A DNA stretch of 64,000 nt from Streptomyces sp. ATexAB-D23 (GCF_000373645.1 NZ_KB892004.1:147967-211966), one strand, 5' to 3'. Shown: positions 24,781 to 36,166, numbered from the stretch's first letter. The notes: generated from the sequence alone by a model not told the origin. Made by a program: numbers and translations.

Positions 24781-26670
24781 GTGGCACTCGGTCATCCCCG
24801 AACCATCCGCAGACGCCGTCCCACCCGGACCCGCGCCGTGCTCGGCGCCGTCACCGCGGGCCTGCTCGCCACGACGGCCCTGGTCGTCACCGGCCAGACC
24901 TCGCACGCCGCCACCGCACGCCAGGCGGAGGCGCTGGACCGAGGGGTCGTCAGCGTCCACACCGAAGGCGGCAACCTGATCAGCTGGCGCTGGCTCGCCA
25001 CCGACGCCGACTCCGTCGCCTTCAACGTCTACCGCGCCGGCACCAAGGTCAACGCCTCACCCGTCACCGGCTCCACGAACTACTTCCACACCGGCGCCCC
25101 CGACTCGGCCGACTACACCGTGCGCGCGGTCGTCGGCGGCGTTGAACAGGGCGACTCCGTGCACGCGGTCCAGTTCCGCGGCGGCTACAAGGACGTGCCC
25201 ATCAGCCCGCCCCCGGGCGGCACGACCCCCGACGGCGTCGCCTACACCTACGAGGCCAACGACGCCTCCGTCGGCGATCTCGACGGGGACGGCGCCCTCG
25301 ACTTCGTACTGAAATGGCAGCCCACCAACGCCAAGGACAACTCCCAGTCCGGCTACACGGGCAACACCGTCGTCGACGGCGTCAAGCTCGACGGCACCCG
25401 GCTCTGGCGGATCGACCTGGGCCGCAACATCCGCTCCGGCGCGCACTACACGCAGTTCCAGGTGTACGACTACGACGGCGACGGCCGGGCCGAGGTGGCG
25501 ATGAAGACCGCCGACGGCAGCACCGACGGCAGGGGCACGGTCATCGGCAGCGCGTCGGCCGACCACCGCAACTCCTCCGGCTACGTCCTGTCCGGCCCCG
25601 AGTACCTGACGATGTTCAACGGCCTGACGGGCGCGGCCATGGGCACGGTCGACTACGTCCCGGCGCGCGGCACCGTCTCCTCGTGGGGCGACAGCTACGG
25701 CAACCGGGTCGACCGCTTCCTCGCCGGCACCGCCTACCTGGACGGCTCCCGGCCGTCCCTGATCATGGCCCGCGGCTACTACACGCGTACGGTGATCGCC
25801 GCCTGGGACTGGCGCGACGGGGCCTTCACCCGGCGCTGGACCTTCGACACCAACAGCTCGACCAACACCGGCCGCGGATACGACGGCCAGGGCAACCACC
25901 AGCTGTCGGTGGCCGACGTGGACGGCGACGGCAAGGACGAGATCGTCTACGGTGCCATGGCCGTGGACGACGACGGCCGCGCCCTGTGGACCACGGGCAA
26001 CGGCCACGGCGACGCCATGCACGTCGGCGACCTGGACCCCGCGCGCCCGGGTCTTGAGGAGTTCAAGGTGGACGAGGACGGCTCGAAGCCCTCGTCGTGG
26101 ATGGCGGACGCCGCGACCGGCCGGATCCTCTGGTCGACGCCCGCGGGCGGTGACAACGGCCGCGGCGTCAGCGGCGACATCTGGGCGGGCAGTCCGGGCG
26201 CCGAGTCCTGGTCGTCGGCGGCCGACGGGATACGCGACACCCGGGGCACCGTCGTCGCGAGCCGCAAGCCCTCCAGCACCAACTTCCTGGTCTGGTGGGA
26301 CGGCGACACGACCAGGGAGCTGCTGGACGGCACCCACATCGACAAGTACGGCACCTCCGGCGACACCCGGCTGCTGACCGGCGCTTCGGTCCACTCCAAC
26401 AACGGCACCAAGGCCACCCCGGTCATCTCCGGCGACCTGCTGGGCGACTGGCGCGAGGAAGTGGTCTGGGCGACCACGAACAACACCGCGCTACGGATCT
26501 ACTCCACGCCGTACGAGACCAGCACGAAGATCACCACACTGCTCCACGACACCACCTACCGCACCGCGCTGGCCTGGCAGAACACCGCCTACAACCAGCC
26601 GCCGCACCCCGGTTTCTTCATCGGGAGCGGCATGGGGACCGCTCCGAGGCCCACGGTCTCCACACCCTGA
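24781..26670 (+). CDS. Secreted rhamnogalacturonan lyase, PL11 family
   Basis: A 629-residue exported enzyme similar in size to B. subtilis YesW. An arginine-rich signal peptide (RRRRPTRTRAVLGAVTAG, cleavage near HAA, residue about 40) leads to a beta-sandwich start (EALDRGVVSVHTEGGNLISWRWLATD). A propeller with Asp-rich calcium loops follows: DLDGDGALDF, DYDGDGRAEV, DVDGDGKDEI. Further family motifs are GYYTRTVIAAWDWRDG, QGNHQLSVADVDGDG, HGDAMHVGDLDP and PHPGFFIGSGM at the end. It should cut the rhamnose-galacturonate backbone of pectin by beta-elimination outside the cell. GTG 24781 has GGAAGG eight bases upstream. It stands alone; no other pectin gene is adjacent, so regulation is likely independent. 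Confidence 0.9.
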   Translation: MALGHPRTIRRRRPTRTRAVLGAVTAGLLATTALVVTGQTSHAATARQAEALDRGVVSVHTEGGNLISWRWLATDADSVAFNVYRAGTKVNASPVTGSTNYFHTGAPDSADYTVRAVVGGVEQGDSVHAVQFRGGYKDVPISPPPGGTTPDGVAYTYEANDASVGDLDGDGALDFVLKWQPTNAKDNSQSGYTGNTVVDGVKLDGTRLWRIDLGRNIRSGAHYTQFQVYDYDGDGRAEVAMKTADGSTDGRGTVIGSASADHRNSSGYVLSGPEYLTMFNGLTGAAMGTVDYVPARGTVSSWGDSYGNRVDRFLAGTAYLDGSRPSLIMARGYYTRTVIAAWDWRDGAFTRRWTFDTNSSTNTGRGYDGQGNHQLSVADVDGDGKDEIVYGAMAVDDDGRALWTTGNGHGDAMHVGDLDPARPGLEEFKVDEDGSKPSSWMADAATGRILWSTPAGGDNGRGVSGDIWAGSPGAESWSSAADGIRDTRGTVVASRKPSSTNFLVWWDGDTTRELLDGTHIDKYGTSGDTRLLTGASVHSNNGTKATPVISGDLLGDWREEVVWATTNNTALRIYSTPYETSTKITTLLHDTTYRTALAWQNTAYNQPPHPGFFIGSGMGTAPRPTVSTP

Positions 26671-26682
26671 CCGCAAGCCCGT

Positions 26683-26705
26683 CCCCCGGCGCACCGCACC
26701 GGGGG
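26683..26705. terminator. Bidirectional terminator between PL11 and pgm genes
   Basis: CCCCCGG at 26683-26689 pairs with CCGGGGG at 26699-26705 around a nine-base loop in the 48-base gap between the two convergent genes. Confidence 0.6.
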
Positions 26706-26718
26706 GCGGGCCCACGGG

Positions 26719-28359
<1,641 letters not shown>

Positions 28360-28411
28360 CTGCCACTCCTCCGTATGGGTCGGTCGGTGCGATCTGCCCG
28401 TGCGGTCATTT

Positions 28412-29140
28412 TCACCGGTCGTGCGCGTGGGCGGATGCCCGCCCCGCCGTGCCGACGGCCACCGCCGCCGCGTAGCCGGCGGGGACGGCGACATCGGTGA
28501 CGTCCCAGCCCGGCGGGCCCAGGGGGCGCGGTCCCGTGCCCACGTGCTCGCGGTGCAGACCGCCCGCCAGGCCGACGCCCTGCCCCTTCAGGTACGCCTC
28601 CTTGCGGGTCCACACGCGGGCGAACGCGGCGGGCCTCTCCGCCTCCGGCAGCGCGGCCAGCTCCTCGGCCTCGGCCGGATGCAGCTGCCCGGAGATCTCG
28701 GCCACGATCCGGGCCTCGGGGACGCGTTCGACGTCCACCCCGACCGGTGTACCGGCGAAGGCCAGCAGGGCGGTGCCCCGGGTGTGCGAGAGCGAGAAGT
28801 GCACCCCGCCACCGGTCGCGGGCCTGCCGTGCGGGCCGTCGCAGGTCGGGCAGGGCTCCCGCGTCAGCCGTACGGCCCTGGGGGCGACCCCCTGCAGTGC
28901 GCCGAGGAGCATCCGCAGTGCCACATGGGCGGCCCGGTAGCAGTCGCGGTCGGGCGGGAAGGCCAGCTTCTCCACCCGGGCGAGTTCCGAGTCGTCCAGG
29001 ACGCCGGGTGCCAGCCGGCGGACCGCCCCGGCGGACCGGTCCGTGTCCACGAGCCAGAGGGAGAGGCCGCCGGGCCGCCAGGACGGGGCAGGTCCTCGGT
29101 AGCCGTCCTCGGTCAGTGTGAACTCGTGGGGCTGGTACAC
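28412..29140 (-). CDS. 4'-phosphopantetheinyl transferase, Sfp type
   Basis: A 242-residue enzyme that moves the phosphopantetheine arm of CoA onto a serine of acyl or peptidyl carrier proteins. The two signature blocks are present: VGVDVERV (Asp and Glu for magnesium) and [19 protein letters not shown]. Upstream of these are [14 protein letters not shown] and [18 protein letters not shown], both normal for actinobacterial Sfp-type enzymes. GTG 29140 was taken as start, with GAGGA about 12 bases upstream, a rather long spacing. It may activate the acyl carrier protein encoded at 45621, the only carrier protein in the window; that pairing is inference from co-occurrence. Confidence 0.9.
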   Translation of the reverse strand: MYQPHEFTLTEDGYRGPAPSWRPGGLSLWLVDTDRSAGAVRRLAPGVLDDSELARVEKLAFPPDRDCYRAAHVALRMLLGALQGVAPRAVRLTREPCPTCDGPHGRPATGGGVHFSLSHTRGTALLAFAGTPVGVDVERVPEARIVAEISGQLHPAEAEELAALPEAERPAAFARVWTRKEAYLKGQGVGLAGGLHREHVGTGPRPLGPPGWDVTDVAVPAGYAAAVAVGTAGRASAHAHDR

Positions 29141-29302
29141 CGTTACGTCGATTCCTCGGCAGGGGGCGGGCGCCGTGAGCGGGCCACGACGCCGGAGGGG
29201 CGTTCTTATCCTATGGAGATCAGGACTGGGCCCGGCGTAAGTTCGATCACCGTGCGGCCGCGCCCCCCGGGGGCGGTGGCCCTTCGGACAGGAGAACAGC
29301 GC

Positions 29303-29794
29303 ATGCCGACGGACAGTCGCCCCCTCCAGCTGCGGGAGGCCCGTGTGGAGGACGCGGTCCCCCTCACCCGCCTCATGCTCGCCTCCCGGGCCGCCGCCAT
29401 GCCGTACCTGGCCCGGGTGCACAGCGACGAGGCGACCCTCGCCTGGATGACCCATGTGCTGCTGCCCGGCACCGAGGTGCTGGTGGCGGAGTTCCCGGCG
29501 TCCCCGGAGGGCGGGGGAGCGTCGGAGCCGGCCGGTTTCGTCGCGCTCGACGGGACGGAGCTGGAGCAGCTCTACATCGCCCCCGGGCTGCGACGCCGCG
29601 GCATCGGCTCGCTCCTGCTGGACGCGGCCAAGCGCGGTGGCCGTGACGAGCTGACCCTCTACACCTTCCAGCGCAACACCGGCGCTCGGGCCTTCTACGA
29701 GCGCCACGGGTTCACCGCCGTGGCCTTCGACGACGGCAGCCGCAACGAGGAGAAGGAGCCGGACGTGCGCTACCGGTGGCGTCGCTCCGGGTGA
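29303..29794 (+). CDS. GNAT acetyltransferase
   Basis: A 163-residue N-acetyltransferase. The acetyl-CoA site is GLRRRGIGSLLLDAAK (R/Q-x-x-G-x-G/A motif A), preceded by LEQLYIAPGL and followed by LYTFQRNTGARAFYERHGFTAVAF (motif B, with the Tyr that protonates CoA thiolate). The substrate side (REARVEDAVPLTRLMLASRAAAMPYLARVHSDEAT) is not diagnostic. ATG 29303 has AGGAG eight bases upstream. It is divergent from the phosphopantetheinyl transferase and is followed by a strong terminator. Confidence 0.88.
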   Translation: MPTDSRPLQLREARVEDAVPLTRLMLASRAAAMPYLARVHSDEATLAWMTHVLLPGTEVLVAEFPASPEGGGASEPAGFVALDGTELEQLYIAPGLRRRGIGSLLLDAAKRGGRDELTLYTFQRNTGARAFYERHGFTAVAFDDGSRNEEKEPDVRYRWRRSG

Positions 29795-29844
29795 GCCCTT
29801 CCGGCGGAGCCGGAACGCGTACGGAGCACAGGCACAACGGTCAG

Positions 29845-29874
29845 GGGCGGGGTCCGCGGTCGGGGACCCCGCCC
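29845..29874 (+). terminator. Terminator after the GNAT gene
   Basis: GGGCGGGGTCC at 29845-29855 and GGACCCCGCCC at 29864-29874 form a perfect 11-base stem with an eight-base loop, 50 bases after the GNAT stop. Confidence 0.75.
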
Positions 29875-30246
29875 TTCGCCGTGCCCGGCCCCGTGTGCCC
29901 GGCCTCCACGCGCCGGGCGCCCGCCGCGAGAGCGATCACCCCTCCCAACTGGCACCTTTCAGCGGCTTGCGCGGGTACGCACATTCCTTGCGCAAACGGG
30001 GCCGTGCGGCTTGCGTGGGCGATGTTTCGTCAAATGCCCTGGTTCTCAGGCATGTTGATGGAAGAGATGAGGGCACTCCGGGCTGCTTTCTTCTGCCGGA
30101 ACGGTGGACTCCCCGTCAATTCTCTGCAACTCTCTGACCGCAAAACGCAAAAGGTCATCCTGTCGGTGCAGGAATTCGTGTACCGGCAGGTTCGCAGTCT
30201 GAGCCGCGCCTCGGCCCCCTGCGCCGAGGCAGCAGATCGGGGACAC
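29875..30246 (+). promoter_or_regulatory. Long leader/promoter region of the GH87 gene
   Basis: About 370 bases without a credible gene, noticeably less GC-rich than the coding regions. CTTGCG occurs three times at 29966, 29987 and 30010, spaced 21 and 23 bases (about two helical turns). The middle copy is part of the palindrome TTGCGCAA (29988-29995). Other symmetric elements are ATGCC/GGCAT arms around 30034-30053 and TGACC/GGTCA at 30135-30139 and 30153-30157. LacI-family sugar repressors of Streptomyces often use CTTGC/GCAAG-type half sites, so these are candidate operators, but no LacI gene is in the window. Confidence 0.4.
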
Positions 30247-33200
30247 ATGAGAACGCGACGATGGAGATGGCGGGTCCTTTCCGCGACCGTCTCCACCAGC
30301 CTGATGATGGTCGCCTGGCCGGCGTTGAACGCCTCGGCCGCCGGCGGCCCGAACATCGCCGCCGGCCAGCGCGCGGCCGCGAGCAGCGGGAAGTCCGCCG
30401 GGAACATCGCCGACGGGCAGCAGTCGACCTACTGGGAGGGGTCGGGGAAGTCCCTGCCCCAGTGGGTGCAGAGCGACCTGGGCAAGGTCACCCGCATCGA
30501 CCAGGTCACGCTGAAGCTGCCCGCCGACTGGGCGACCCGCCGCCAGACGCTCTCCCTCCAGGGCAGCGTCGACGGCACCAGCTTCGCCACGCTGAAGACC
30601 TCGGCCGCCTACACCTTCGCCCCGGGCAGCTCCAACAAGGTCACCATCAGCTTCCCGGCCACCCAGGCCCGGTTCGTACGGGCCGACATCACCGCGAACA
30701 CCGCCTCCAAGAACGGCCAGCTCGCCGAGCTGGAGGTCCGGGCGGCAGCGGAGTCCTCGGTGAACCTCGCCGCCGGGCGCACGCTCACGGCCAGCAGCTA
30801 CACCGAGACGTACGTCGCCGCCCACGCCAACGACGGCAACCCGGCCAGCTACTGGGAGAGCCGCAACGACGAACTGCCGCAGTGGATCCAGGCCGATCTC
30901 GGCTCGTCCGTACGGGTCGACCGCGTGGTGCTGCGCCTGCCGGACGGCTGGGAGACCCGCAGCCAGACGCTGAAGATCCAGGGCAGCGCCAACGGCACGG
31001 ACTTCACCGACCTGACCCAGGCCGAGGCGTACACCTTCAGCCCCACGGCCGGCGAGAAGGCGACGATCACCTTCGACGCCACCACCACCCGCTATGTGCG
31101 CGTCCTGGTCAGCGCCAACAGCGTCCAGCCCGGCGCCCAGGTCTCCGAGCTGGAGATCTACGGCCCCGAGTCCGGTGACACCCAGGCACCGAGCGCGCCG
31201 GCCCAGCTGGCGTACACCGAACCGGCCACCGGACAGATCCGGCTGACCTGGAAGGCGTCGACGGACGACACCGCCGTCACCGGCTACGACATCTACGCCG
31301 ACAACACCCTGCTGACCAGCGTGGCCGGTGACGTCACCACGTACACCGACACCCGCCCGGCCGGCACCACCGTGTCCTACTACGTCCGGGCCAAGGACGC
31401 CGCGGGCAACGTCTCGGGCAACAGCAACACCGTCACCCGCAGCGGGGGGACCGGCGACACCCAGGCGCCCACCGCACCGGCCGACCTGAGCTTCACCGAG
31501 CCGGCCTCCGGGCAGATCAAGCTGGTCTGGCAGGCCTCCAGCGACAACAAGGCCGTCACCGGCTACGACATCTACGCCAACAACGTGCTGCGCAAGAGCG
31601 TCGCGGGCGATGTCACCACCTACACCGACACCCAGCCCGCCGGCACCACCGTGTCGTACTTCGTCCGGGCCAAGGACGCGGCGGGCAACGTCTCGGGCGA
31701 CAGCAACACCGTCACCCGCAACGGCAGCACCGGCGCCGCCTCCAACCTCGCCGTCGGCAAGCCCATCGAGGCATCCTCCGTGGTCCACACGTTCGTCGCG
31801 GAGAACGCCAACGACAACCAGCTCTCCACCTACTGGGAGGGCGCGGGCGGCAGCTACCCCAACACCCTCACGGTGAAGCTGGGCGCCAACGCCGACACCC
31901 AGAGCGTCGTCGTCAAGCTCAACCCGGACAGCAGCTGGGGCGCCAGGACGCAGAACATCCAGGTCCTCGGCCGTGAGCAGAGCGCCTCGTCCTTCACCAG
32001 CCTGGTCGCCGCCAAGGACTACGCCTTCAGCCCCGGCAGCGGCAACACGGTGACCATTCCGGTCGACGCCCGGGTCGCCGACGTCCAGCTGAAGTTCACC
32101 TCCAACACCGGCTCGTCCGCCGGACAGGTCGCGGAGTTCCAGGTCCTGGGCGCCCCCGCTCCCAACCCGAACCTCCAGGTCAGCGCCCTGACCGCGGACC
32201 CGTCCGCGCCGGTCGAGTCGGACCCGGTGAAGCTCACCGCGACGGTGCGCAACAGCGGCGCCGTCGCCGCTCCGGCAGGCAAGCTCGAATTCCGGCTCGG
32301 CGACTCCGAGGTGGCCACCGCCTCCGTGGGCGCGCTCGCCGCCGGGGCCTCGACGCAGGTGAGCGCCGACATCGGGGCGCTCGACGCGGGGACGTACACC
32401 CTCAGCGCCGTGGCCGACCCGGACAACGAGATCATCGAGCAGAACGAGACCGACAACACCTACACCAGCGCGGCCAAGCTGGTCGTCAAGCCGGTCGACA
32501 GCTCCGACCTGGTGCTCTCGGCGGTCACCACCTCGCCGTCCGCCCCGGCCGAGGGCGACAACGTCACCTTCTCCGCGGCCATCAGGAACCAGGGCACGGC
32601 CGCGTCCGCCTCGGGCAGCCACGCCGTCACCCTGACCCTGCTCGACTCCAAGGGCGCCACGGTGAAGACCCTCACCGGCAGCTACAGCGGCGCGATAGCC
32701 GCGGGTGCCACGACCGCCCCGGTGAGCCTGGGCTCGTGGACGGCGGCCAACGGTTCGTACACCGTGAAGACGGTGATCGCGGACGACGCCAACGAGCTTC
32801 CGGTCAAGCGCGGGAACAACACCGCGAGCAGCTCGTTCTTCGTCGGGCGCGGCGCCGACATGCCGTACGACACCTACGAGGCGGAGGACGCGGTCACCGG
32901 CGGCGGCGCGAAGGTCGTCGGACCGAACAGGACCGTCGGCGACCTCGCGGGCGAGGCATCGGGCCGCAAGGCCGTCACGCTCAACGAGACCGGCAACTAC
33001 GTCGAGTTCACCACGAGGGCCAGCACCAACAGCCTGGTGGCCCGCTACTCCATCCCGGACTCCGCGGGCGGCGGCGGCATCGACTCCAAGCTGAACATCT
33101 ACGTCGACGGCACGTTCCTCAAGGCGATCGACCTCACCTCGAAGTACGCGTGGCTGTACGGCGCCGAGACCGGTCCCGGCAACTCCCCGGACGCGGGCTC

Positions 33201-34527
33201 GCCGCGGCACATCTACGACGAGGCGAATGTACTGCTGGGCACGACCGTCCCGGCAGGCAGCAAGATCCGGCTCCAGAAGGACGCGGCGAACACCAGCACC
33301 TACGCGATCGACTTCATCAGCCTGGAGCAGGCCACCCAGATCGCCAACCCGGACCCGGCCGCCTACGCCGTCCCCGCCGGCTTCACCCACCAGGACGTCC
33401 AGAACGCCCTGGACAAGGTGCGGATGGACACCACGGGCAAGCTGGTGGGCGTCTACCTGCCGGCCGGTGACTACGAGACCGCCAGCAAGTTCCAGGTCTA
33501 CGGCAAGGCCGTCCAGATCATCGGGGCGGGGCCCTGGTACACCAGGTTCCACGCCCCCTCGACCCAGGAGAACACCGACATCGGCTTCCGGGCCGAGGCC
33601 AGCGCCAAGGGCTCGACGTTCGCGAACTTCGCGTACTTCGGGAACTACACCTCGCGCATCGACGGACCGGGCAAGGTGTTCGACTTCTCCAACGTCTCCG
33701 ACATGGTGATCGACAACATCTGGAACGAGCACACGGTGTGCCTCTACTGGGGCGCCAACACCGACAACATCACCATCAAGAACTCCCGCATCCGGGACAC
33801 GTTCGCCGACGGCATCAACATGACCAACGGCTCGACCGACAACCACGTCGTCAACATCGAGTCGCGGGCCACCGGGGACGACAGCTTCGCGCTGTTCTCG
33901 GCGATCGACTCCGGCGGCTCGGACATGAAGAACAACGTCTACGAGAACCTCACCTCCCTCCTGACCTGGCGCGCGGCCGGTCTCGCCGTCTACGGCGGCT
34001 ACGACAACACCTTCCGCAACATCCGCATCGAGGACACCCTGGTCTACTCCGGGATCACGGTCAGCTCGCTGGACTTCGGCTACCCGATGAACGGCTTCGG
34101 GACCGGTCCGACGACGGTCGAGAACGTCTCCGTGGTCCGCTCGGGCGGTCATTTCTGGGGTACGCAGACCTTCCCCGGCATCTGGCTGTTCTCCGCCTCC
34201 AAGGTCTTCCAGGGCATCCGCATCAACCACGTCGACATCGTCGACCCGACGTACAGCGGCATCATGTTCCAGACCAACTACGTGGGGGGTCAGCCGCAGT
34301 TCCCGATCAAGGACACGATCCTGACCGACATCTCCATCTCCGGCGCCCGCAAGAGCGGTGACGCCTTCGACGCCAAGTCCGGCTTCGGACTGTGGGCCAA
34401 CGAGATGCCGGAGGCCGGCCAGGGGCCCGCCGTCGGTGAGGTCACCTTCAACGGGCTCAAGCTCAGCGGCAACGCCCAGGACGTGAAGAACACGACGTCC
34501 ACCATGAAGATCAACATCAACCCGTAA
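30247..34527 (+). CDS. Secreted multidomain alpha-1,3-glucanase, GH87 (mycodextranase) type
   Basis: A 1426-residue exported glycoside hydrolase. After a signal peptide (to about residue 32, ASAAG) come two F5/8-type discoidin domains (33-165, 167-305), two nearly identical fibronectin-III domains (310-402, 403-495), a third discoidin domain (498-635) and two CARDB domains (643-748, 752-868). A CBM6-like module (about 872-1035, TYEAEDAVTGGGAKVVG) leads to a right-handed beta-helix catalytic domain (1039-1426). The helix carries DTFADGINMTNGS with Asp1188 and ATGDDSFALFS with Asp1211-Asp1212. The 23-residue spacing and motif style match the catalytic aspartates I recall for GH87 alpha-1,3-glucanases. 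It should bind and cut insoluble alpha-1,3-glucan (fungal wall, mutan). ATG 30247 has GGGGA upstream. The ABC importer and alpha-glucosidase downstream would use the products. Confidence 0.82.
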   Translation: MRTRRWRWRVLSATVSTSLMMVAWPALNASAAGGPNIAAGQRAAASSGKSAGNIADGQQSTYWEGSGKSLPQWVQSDLGKVTRIDQVTLKLPADWATRRQTLSLQGSVDGTSFATLKTSAAYTFAPGSSNKVTISFPATQARFVRADITANTASKNGQLAELEVRAAAESSVNLAAGRTLTASSYTETYVAAHANDGNPASYWESRNDELPQWIQADLGSSVRVDRVVLRLPDGWETRSQTLKIQGSANGTDFTDLTQAEAYTFSPTAGEKATITFDATTTRYVRVLVSANSVQPGAQVSELEIYGPESGDTQAPSAPAQLAYTEPATGQIRLTWKASTDDTAVTGYDIYADNTLLTSVAGDVTTYTDTRPAGTTVSYYVRAKDAAGNVSGNSNTVTRSGGTGDTQAPTAPADLSFTEPASGQIKLVWQASSDNKAVTGYDIYANNVLRKSVAGDVTTYTDTQPAGTTVSYFVRAKDAAGNVSGDSNTVTRNGSTGAASNLAVGKPIEASSVVHTFVAENANDNQLSTYWEGAGGSYPNTLTVKLGANADTQSVVVKLNPDSSWGARTQNIQVLGREQSASSFTSLVAAKDYAFSPGSGNTVTIPVDARVADVQLKFTSNTGSSAGQVAEFQVLGAPAPNPNLQVSALTADPSAPVESDPVKLTATVRNSGAVAAPAGKLEFRLGDSEVATASVGALAAGASTQVSADIGALDAGTYTLSAVADPDNEIIEQNETDNTYTSAAKLVVKPVDSSDLVLSAVTTSPSAPAEGDNVTFSAAIRNQGTAASASGSHAVTLTLLDSKGATVKTLTGSYSGAIAAGATTAPVSLGSWTAANGSYTVKTVIADDANELPVKRGNNTASSSFFVGRGADMPYDTYEAEDAVTGGGAKVVGPNRTVGDLAGEASGRKAVTLNETGNYVEFTTRASTNSLVARYSIPDSAGGGGIDSKLNIYVDGTFLKAIDLTSKYAWLYGAETGPGNSPDAGSPRHIYDEANVLLGTTVPAGSKIRLQKDAANTSTYAIDFISLEQATQIANPDPAAYAVPAGFTHQDVQNALDKVRMDTTGKLVGVYLPAGDYETASKFQVYGKAVQIIGAGPWYTRFHAPSTQENTDIGFRAEASAKGSTFANFAYFGNYTSRIDGPGKVFDFSNVSDMVIDNIWNEHTVCLYWGANTDNITIKNSRIRDTFADGINMTNGSTDNHVVNIESRATGDDSFALFSAIDSGGSDMKNNVYENLTSLLTWRAAGLAVYGGYDNTFRNIRIEDTLVYSGITVSSLDFGYPMNGFGTGPTTVENVSVVRSGGHFWGTQTFPGIWLFSASKVFQGIRINHVDIVDPTYSGIMFQTNYVGGQPQFPIKDTILTDISISGARKSGDAFDAKSGFGLWANEMPEAGQGPAVGEVTFNGLKLSGNAQDVKNTTSTMKININP
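31174..31731 (+). repeat. Tandem duplication of the FnIII domain
   Basis: Two adjacent 279-base units (31174-31452 and 31453-31731) encode fibronectin-III domains that both begin GDTQAP, share AVTGYDIYA, SVAGDVTTYTDT, PAGTTVSY and VRAKDAAGNVSG, and differ mainly by conservative changes. This is an in-frame internal duplication in the GH87 gene that spaces the binding domains. Confidence 0.9.
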
Positions 34528-34545
34528 CAAGCACCGCATACAGGG

Positions 34546-34571
34546 GCGCCGTCCGGCATGCCGGACGGCGC
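34546..34571 (+). terminator. Perfect hairpin after the GH87 gene
   Basis: A 26-base perfect palindrome, GCGCCGTCCGGCA followed by its reverse complement, begins 19 bases after the GH87 stop. It should act as an intrinsic terminator or mRNA 3' barrier, separating the GH87 transcript from the ABC operon. Confidence 0.8.
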
Positions 34572-34741
34572 TCCGTGCTGCGCGCACGCCGAATCCCGCA
34601 TGCCGCGTACGGAGGGCTGTCAAACTTTTACGAAAACTGCGCGAGATATTGCGTTCACATGTCGACGCTGGTTGAGTGTGCCTCGCCCCGGCAGTCAGTC
34701 GGCCGAGGGCCATCCACGCTCATGCCCAAAGGGGATCAACG

Positions 34742-36166
34742 ATGAGAAGTGCTGGGTTGCGCCGCACACGCCGTATCAGCCGTGCCTCCGCGGCTGCCCT
34801 TGTCACCGCACTTGCCCTGACCTCGCTCGCCTCTTGCGGTACGAGCAGCAGCAAGGACGACGATTCGAGCAGCTCGTCCAAGGGGTCGTCCGACCCTTCG
34901 GCTCCGCTGGACCCGAAGACGAAGGTGACGATCTCGATCGACTGCATGCCGCCGGCGGCCAAGGCCGCGGAGCTGCGTGAGTGGAACGAGGACATCAAGA
35001 CGTTCAACGAGAAGTACCCGAACGTCACGATCAACGGGAAGTCGACCCCGGGCCAGTGCAACGAGCCGCCCCGCTTCACCGCCATGCTGAAGGGGAAGTC
35101 GCAGCCCGACGTCTTCTACGCGTACTTCAGTGACCTCCAGCAGGTCCTGGACAACGACGGGGCCGAGGACATCTCCGCGTACGTCACCGACAAGACAGTG
35201 CCCGCGCTGAAGGACATCCAGACCCAGGTCGTCGACGTGGCCCGCAAGGACGGCAAGCTCTACGGCCTGCCGACCAGCAACTACACCATGGGCCTGATGA
35301 TCAACCGGAAGCTCTTCACCGAGGCCGGTCTCGACCCGAACACACCGCCGGCCACCTGGGAGGAGGTCCGCACCGCCGCCAAGAAGATCGCGGGCCTGGG
35401 CAAGGGCATCTCCGGCTACGGCGAGTACAGCGCCGGCAACAACGGCGGGTGGCACTTCGCCGCGACCCAGTTCGGCCTCGGCGGGGACATCGTCGACGCC
35501 TCCGGCAAGAAGGCGGCCTTCAACGACGCCAACGGCAAGCAGGTCCTCCAGCAGCTGCACGACATGCGCTGGGAGGACGACAGCATGGGCAAGACCCAGC
35601 TGCTGAAGTGGGGCGACCTCCAGAAGCAGATAGCCAGCGACAAGCTCGGCATGTTCCTCGCCGCGCCCGACGACATCGCCTACATGGTGCAGCAGCTCGG
35701 CGCCTCGTACGAGACCTTCGGCCTGGGCCCGATCCCCGGCGCCAAGGGAACCCTCTTCGGCGGCAACAACTACCTGATCAAGAAGGGCAGCTCGCCCGAC
35801 CAGATCAAGGCCGCCATCGCCTGGCTCAACTTCAAGAACCTCACCCCCGGCAAGGGCCAGTTCGACTGGGCCCGCACCAAGGCCGACAAGCTCCCCGTCG
35901 GCCTCCCGCAGCCGAACTTCTTCCTCGGTGAGAGCAAGACCAAGGACGACGCCGCACGCGCCGAGAACGCGACGATGCCCGTCGAGAACTTCAAGGCCTT
36001 CATGGACAACCCCGTCCCCGGCAAGGCCGAGCCGCCGAAGGCGCAGGAGATCTACAAGATCCTCGACAACGCCATGTCCGGCGTCCTGACCAACAAGAAC
36101 GCGGACGTCGACAAGCTGCTCTCCACCGCCGAGAAGCAGGTCAACCAGGTTCTGGCGAACCAGTAA
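34742..36166 (+). CDS. Sugar ABC importer, extracellular solute-binding lipoprotein (family 1)
   Basis: A 474-residue lipoprotein that should capture oligosaccharides outside the membrane. The basic signal peptide (MRSAGLRRTRRISR) ends in the lipobox LASC with Cys32, followed by a Ser/Asp linker. The mature part has the family 1 binding-protein pattern: FNEKYPNVTI, PDVFYAYFSDLQQVLDNDGAEDI, YGLPTSNYTMGLMINRKLF, TPPATWEEVRTAAKKI and GPIPGAKGTLFGGNNYLIKKGS. ATG 34742 has AAAGGGGA upstream. The 214 bases before it hold a terminator, then an AT-rich promoter area with GATATTGCG. The two permease genes follow after a strong hairpin. The ATPase is not encoded here; a shared MsiK-type ATPase elsewhere is normal for Streptomyces sugar importers. 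Confidence 0.92.
   Translation: MRSAGLRRTRRISRASAAALVTALALTSLASCGTSSSKDDDSSSSSKGSSDPSAPLDPKTKVTISIDCMPPAAKAAELREWNEDIKTFNEKYPNVTINGKSTPGQCNEPPRFTAMLKGKSQPDVFYAYFSDLQQVLDNDGAEDISAYVTDKTVPALKDIQTQVVDVARKDGKLYGLPTSNYTMGLMINRKLFTEAGLDPNTPPATWEEVRTAAKKIAGLGKGISGYGEYSAGNNGGWHFAATQFGLGGDIVDASGKKAAFNDANGKQVLQQLHDMRWEDDSMGKTQLLKWGDLQKQIASDKLGMFLAAPDDIAYMVQQLGASYETFGLGPIPGAKGTLFGGNNYLIKKGSSPDQIKAAIAWLNFKNLTPGKGQFDWARTKADKLPVGLPQPNFFLGESKTKDDAARAENATMPVENFKAFMDNPVPGKAEPPKAQEIYKILDNAMSGVLTNKNADVDKLLSTAEKQVNQVLANQ

Noticed and set aside
30046..34713. About 1550-codon open frame antisense to the GH87 gene
   Set aside because: Composition is dominated by Val/Gly/Asp/Arg typical of a GC-rich shadow frame, while the plus strand encodes clear domains.
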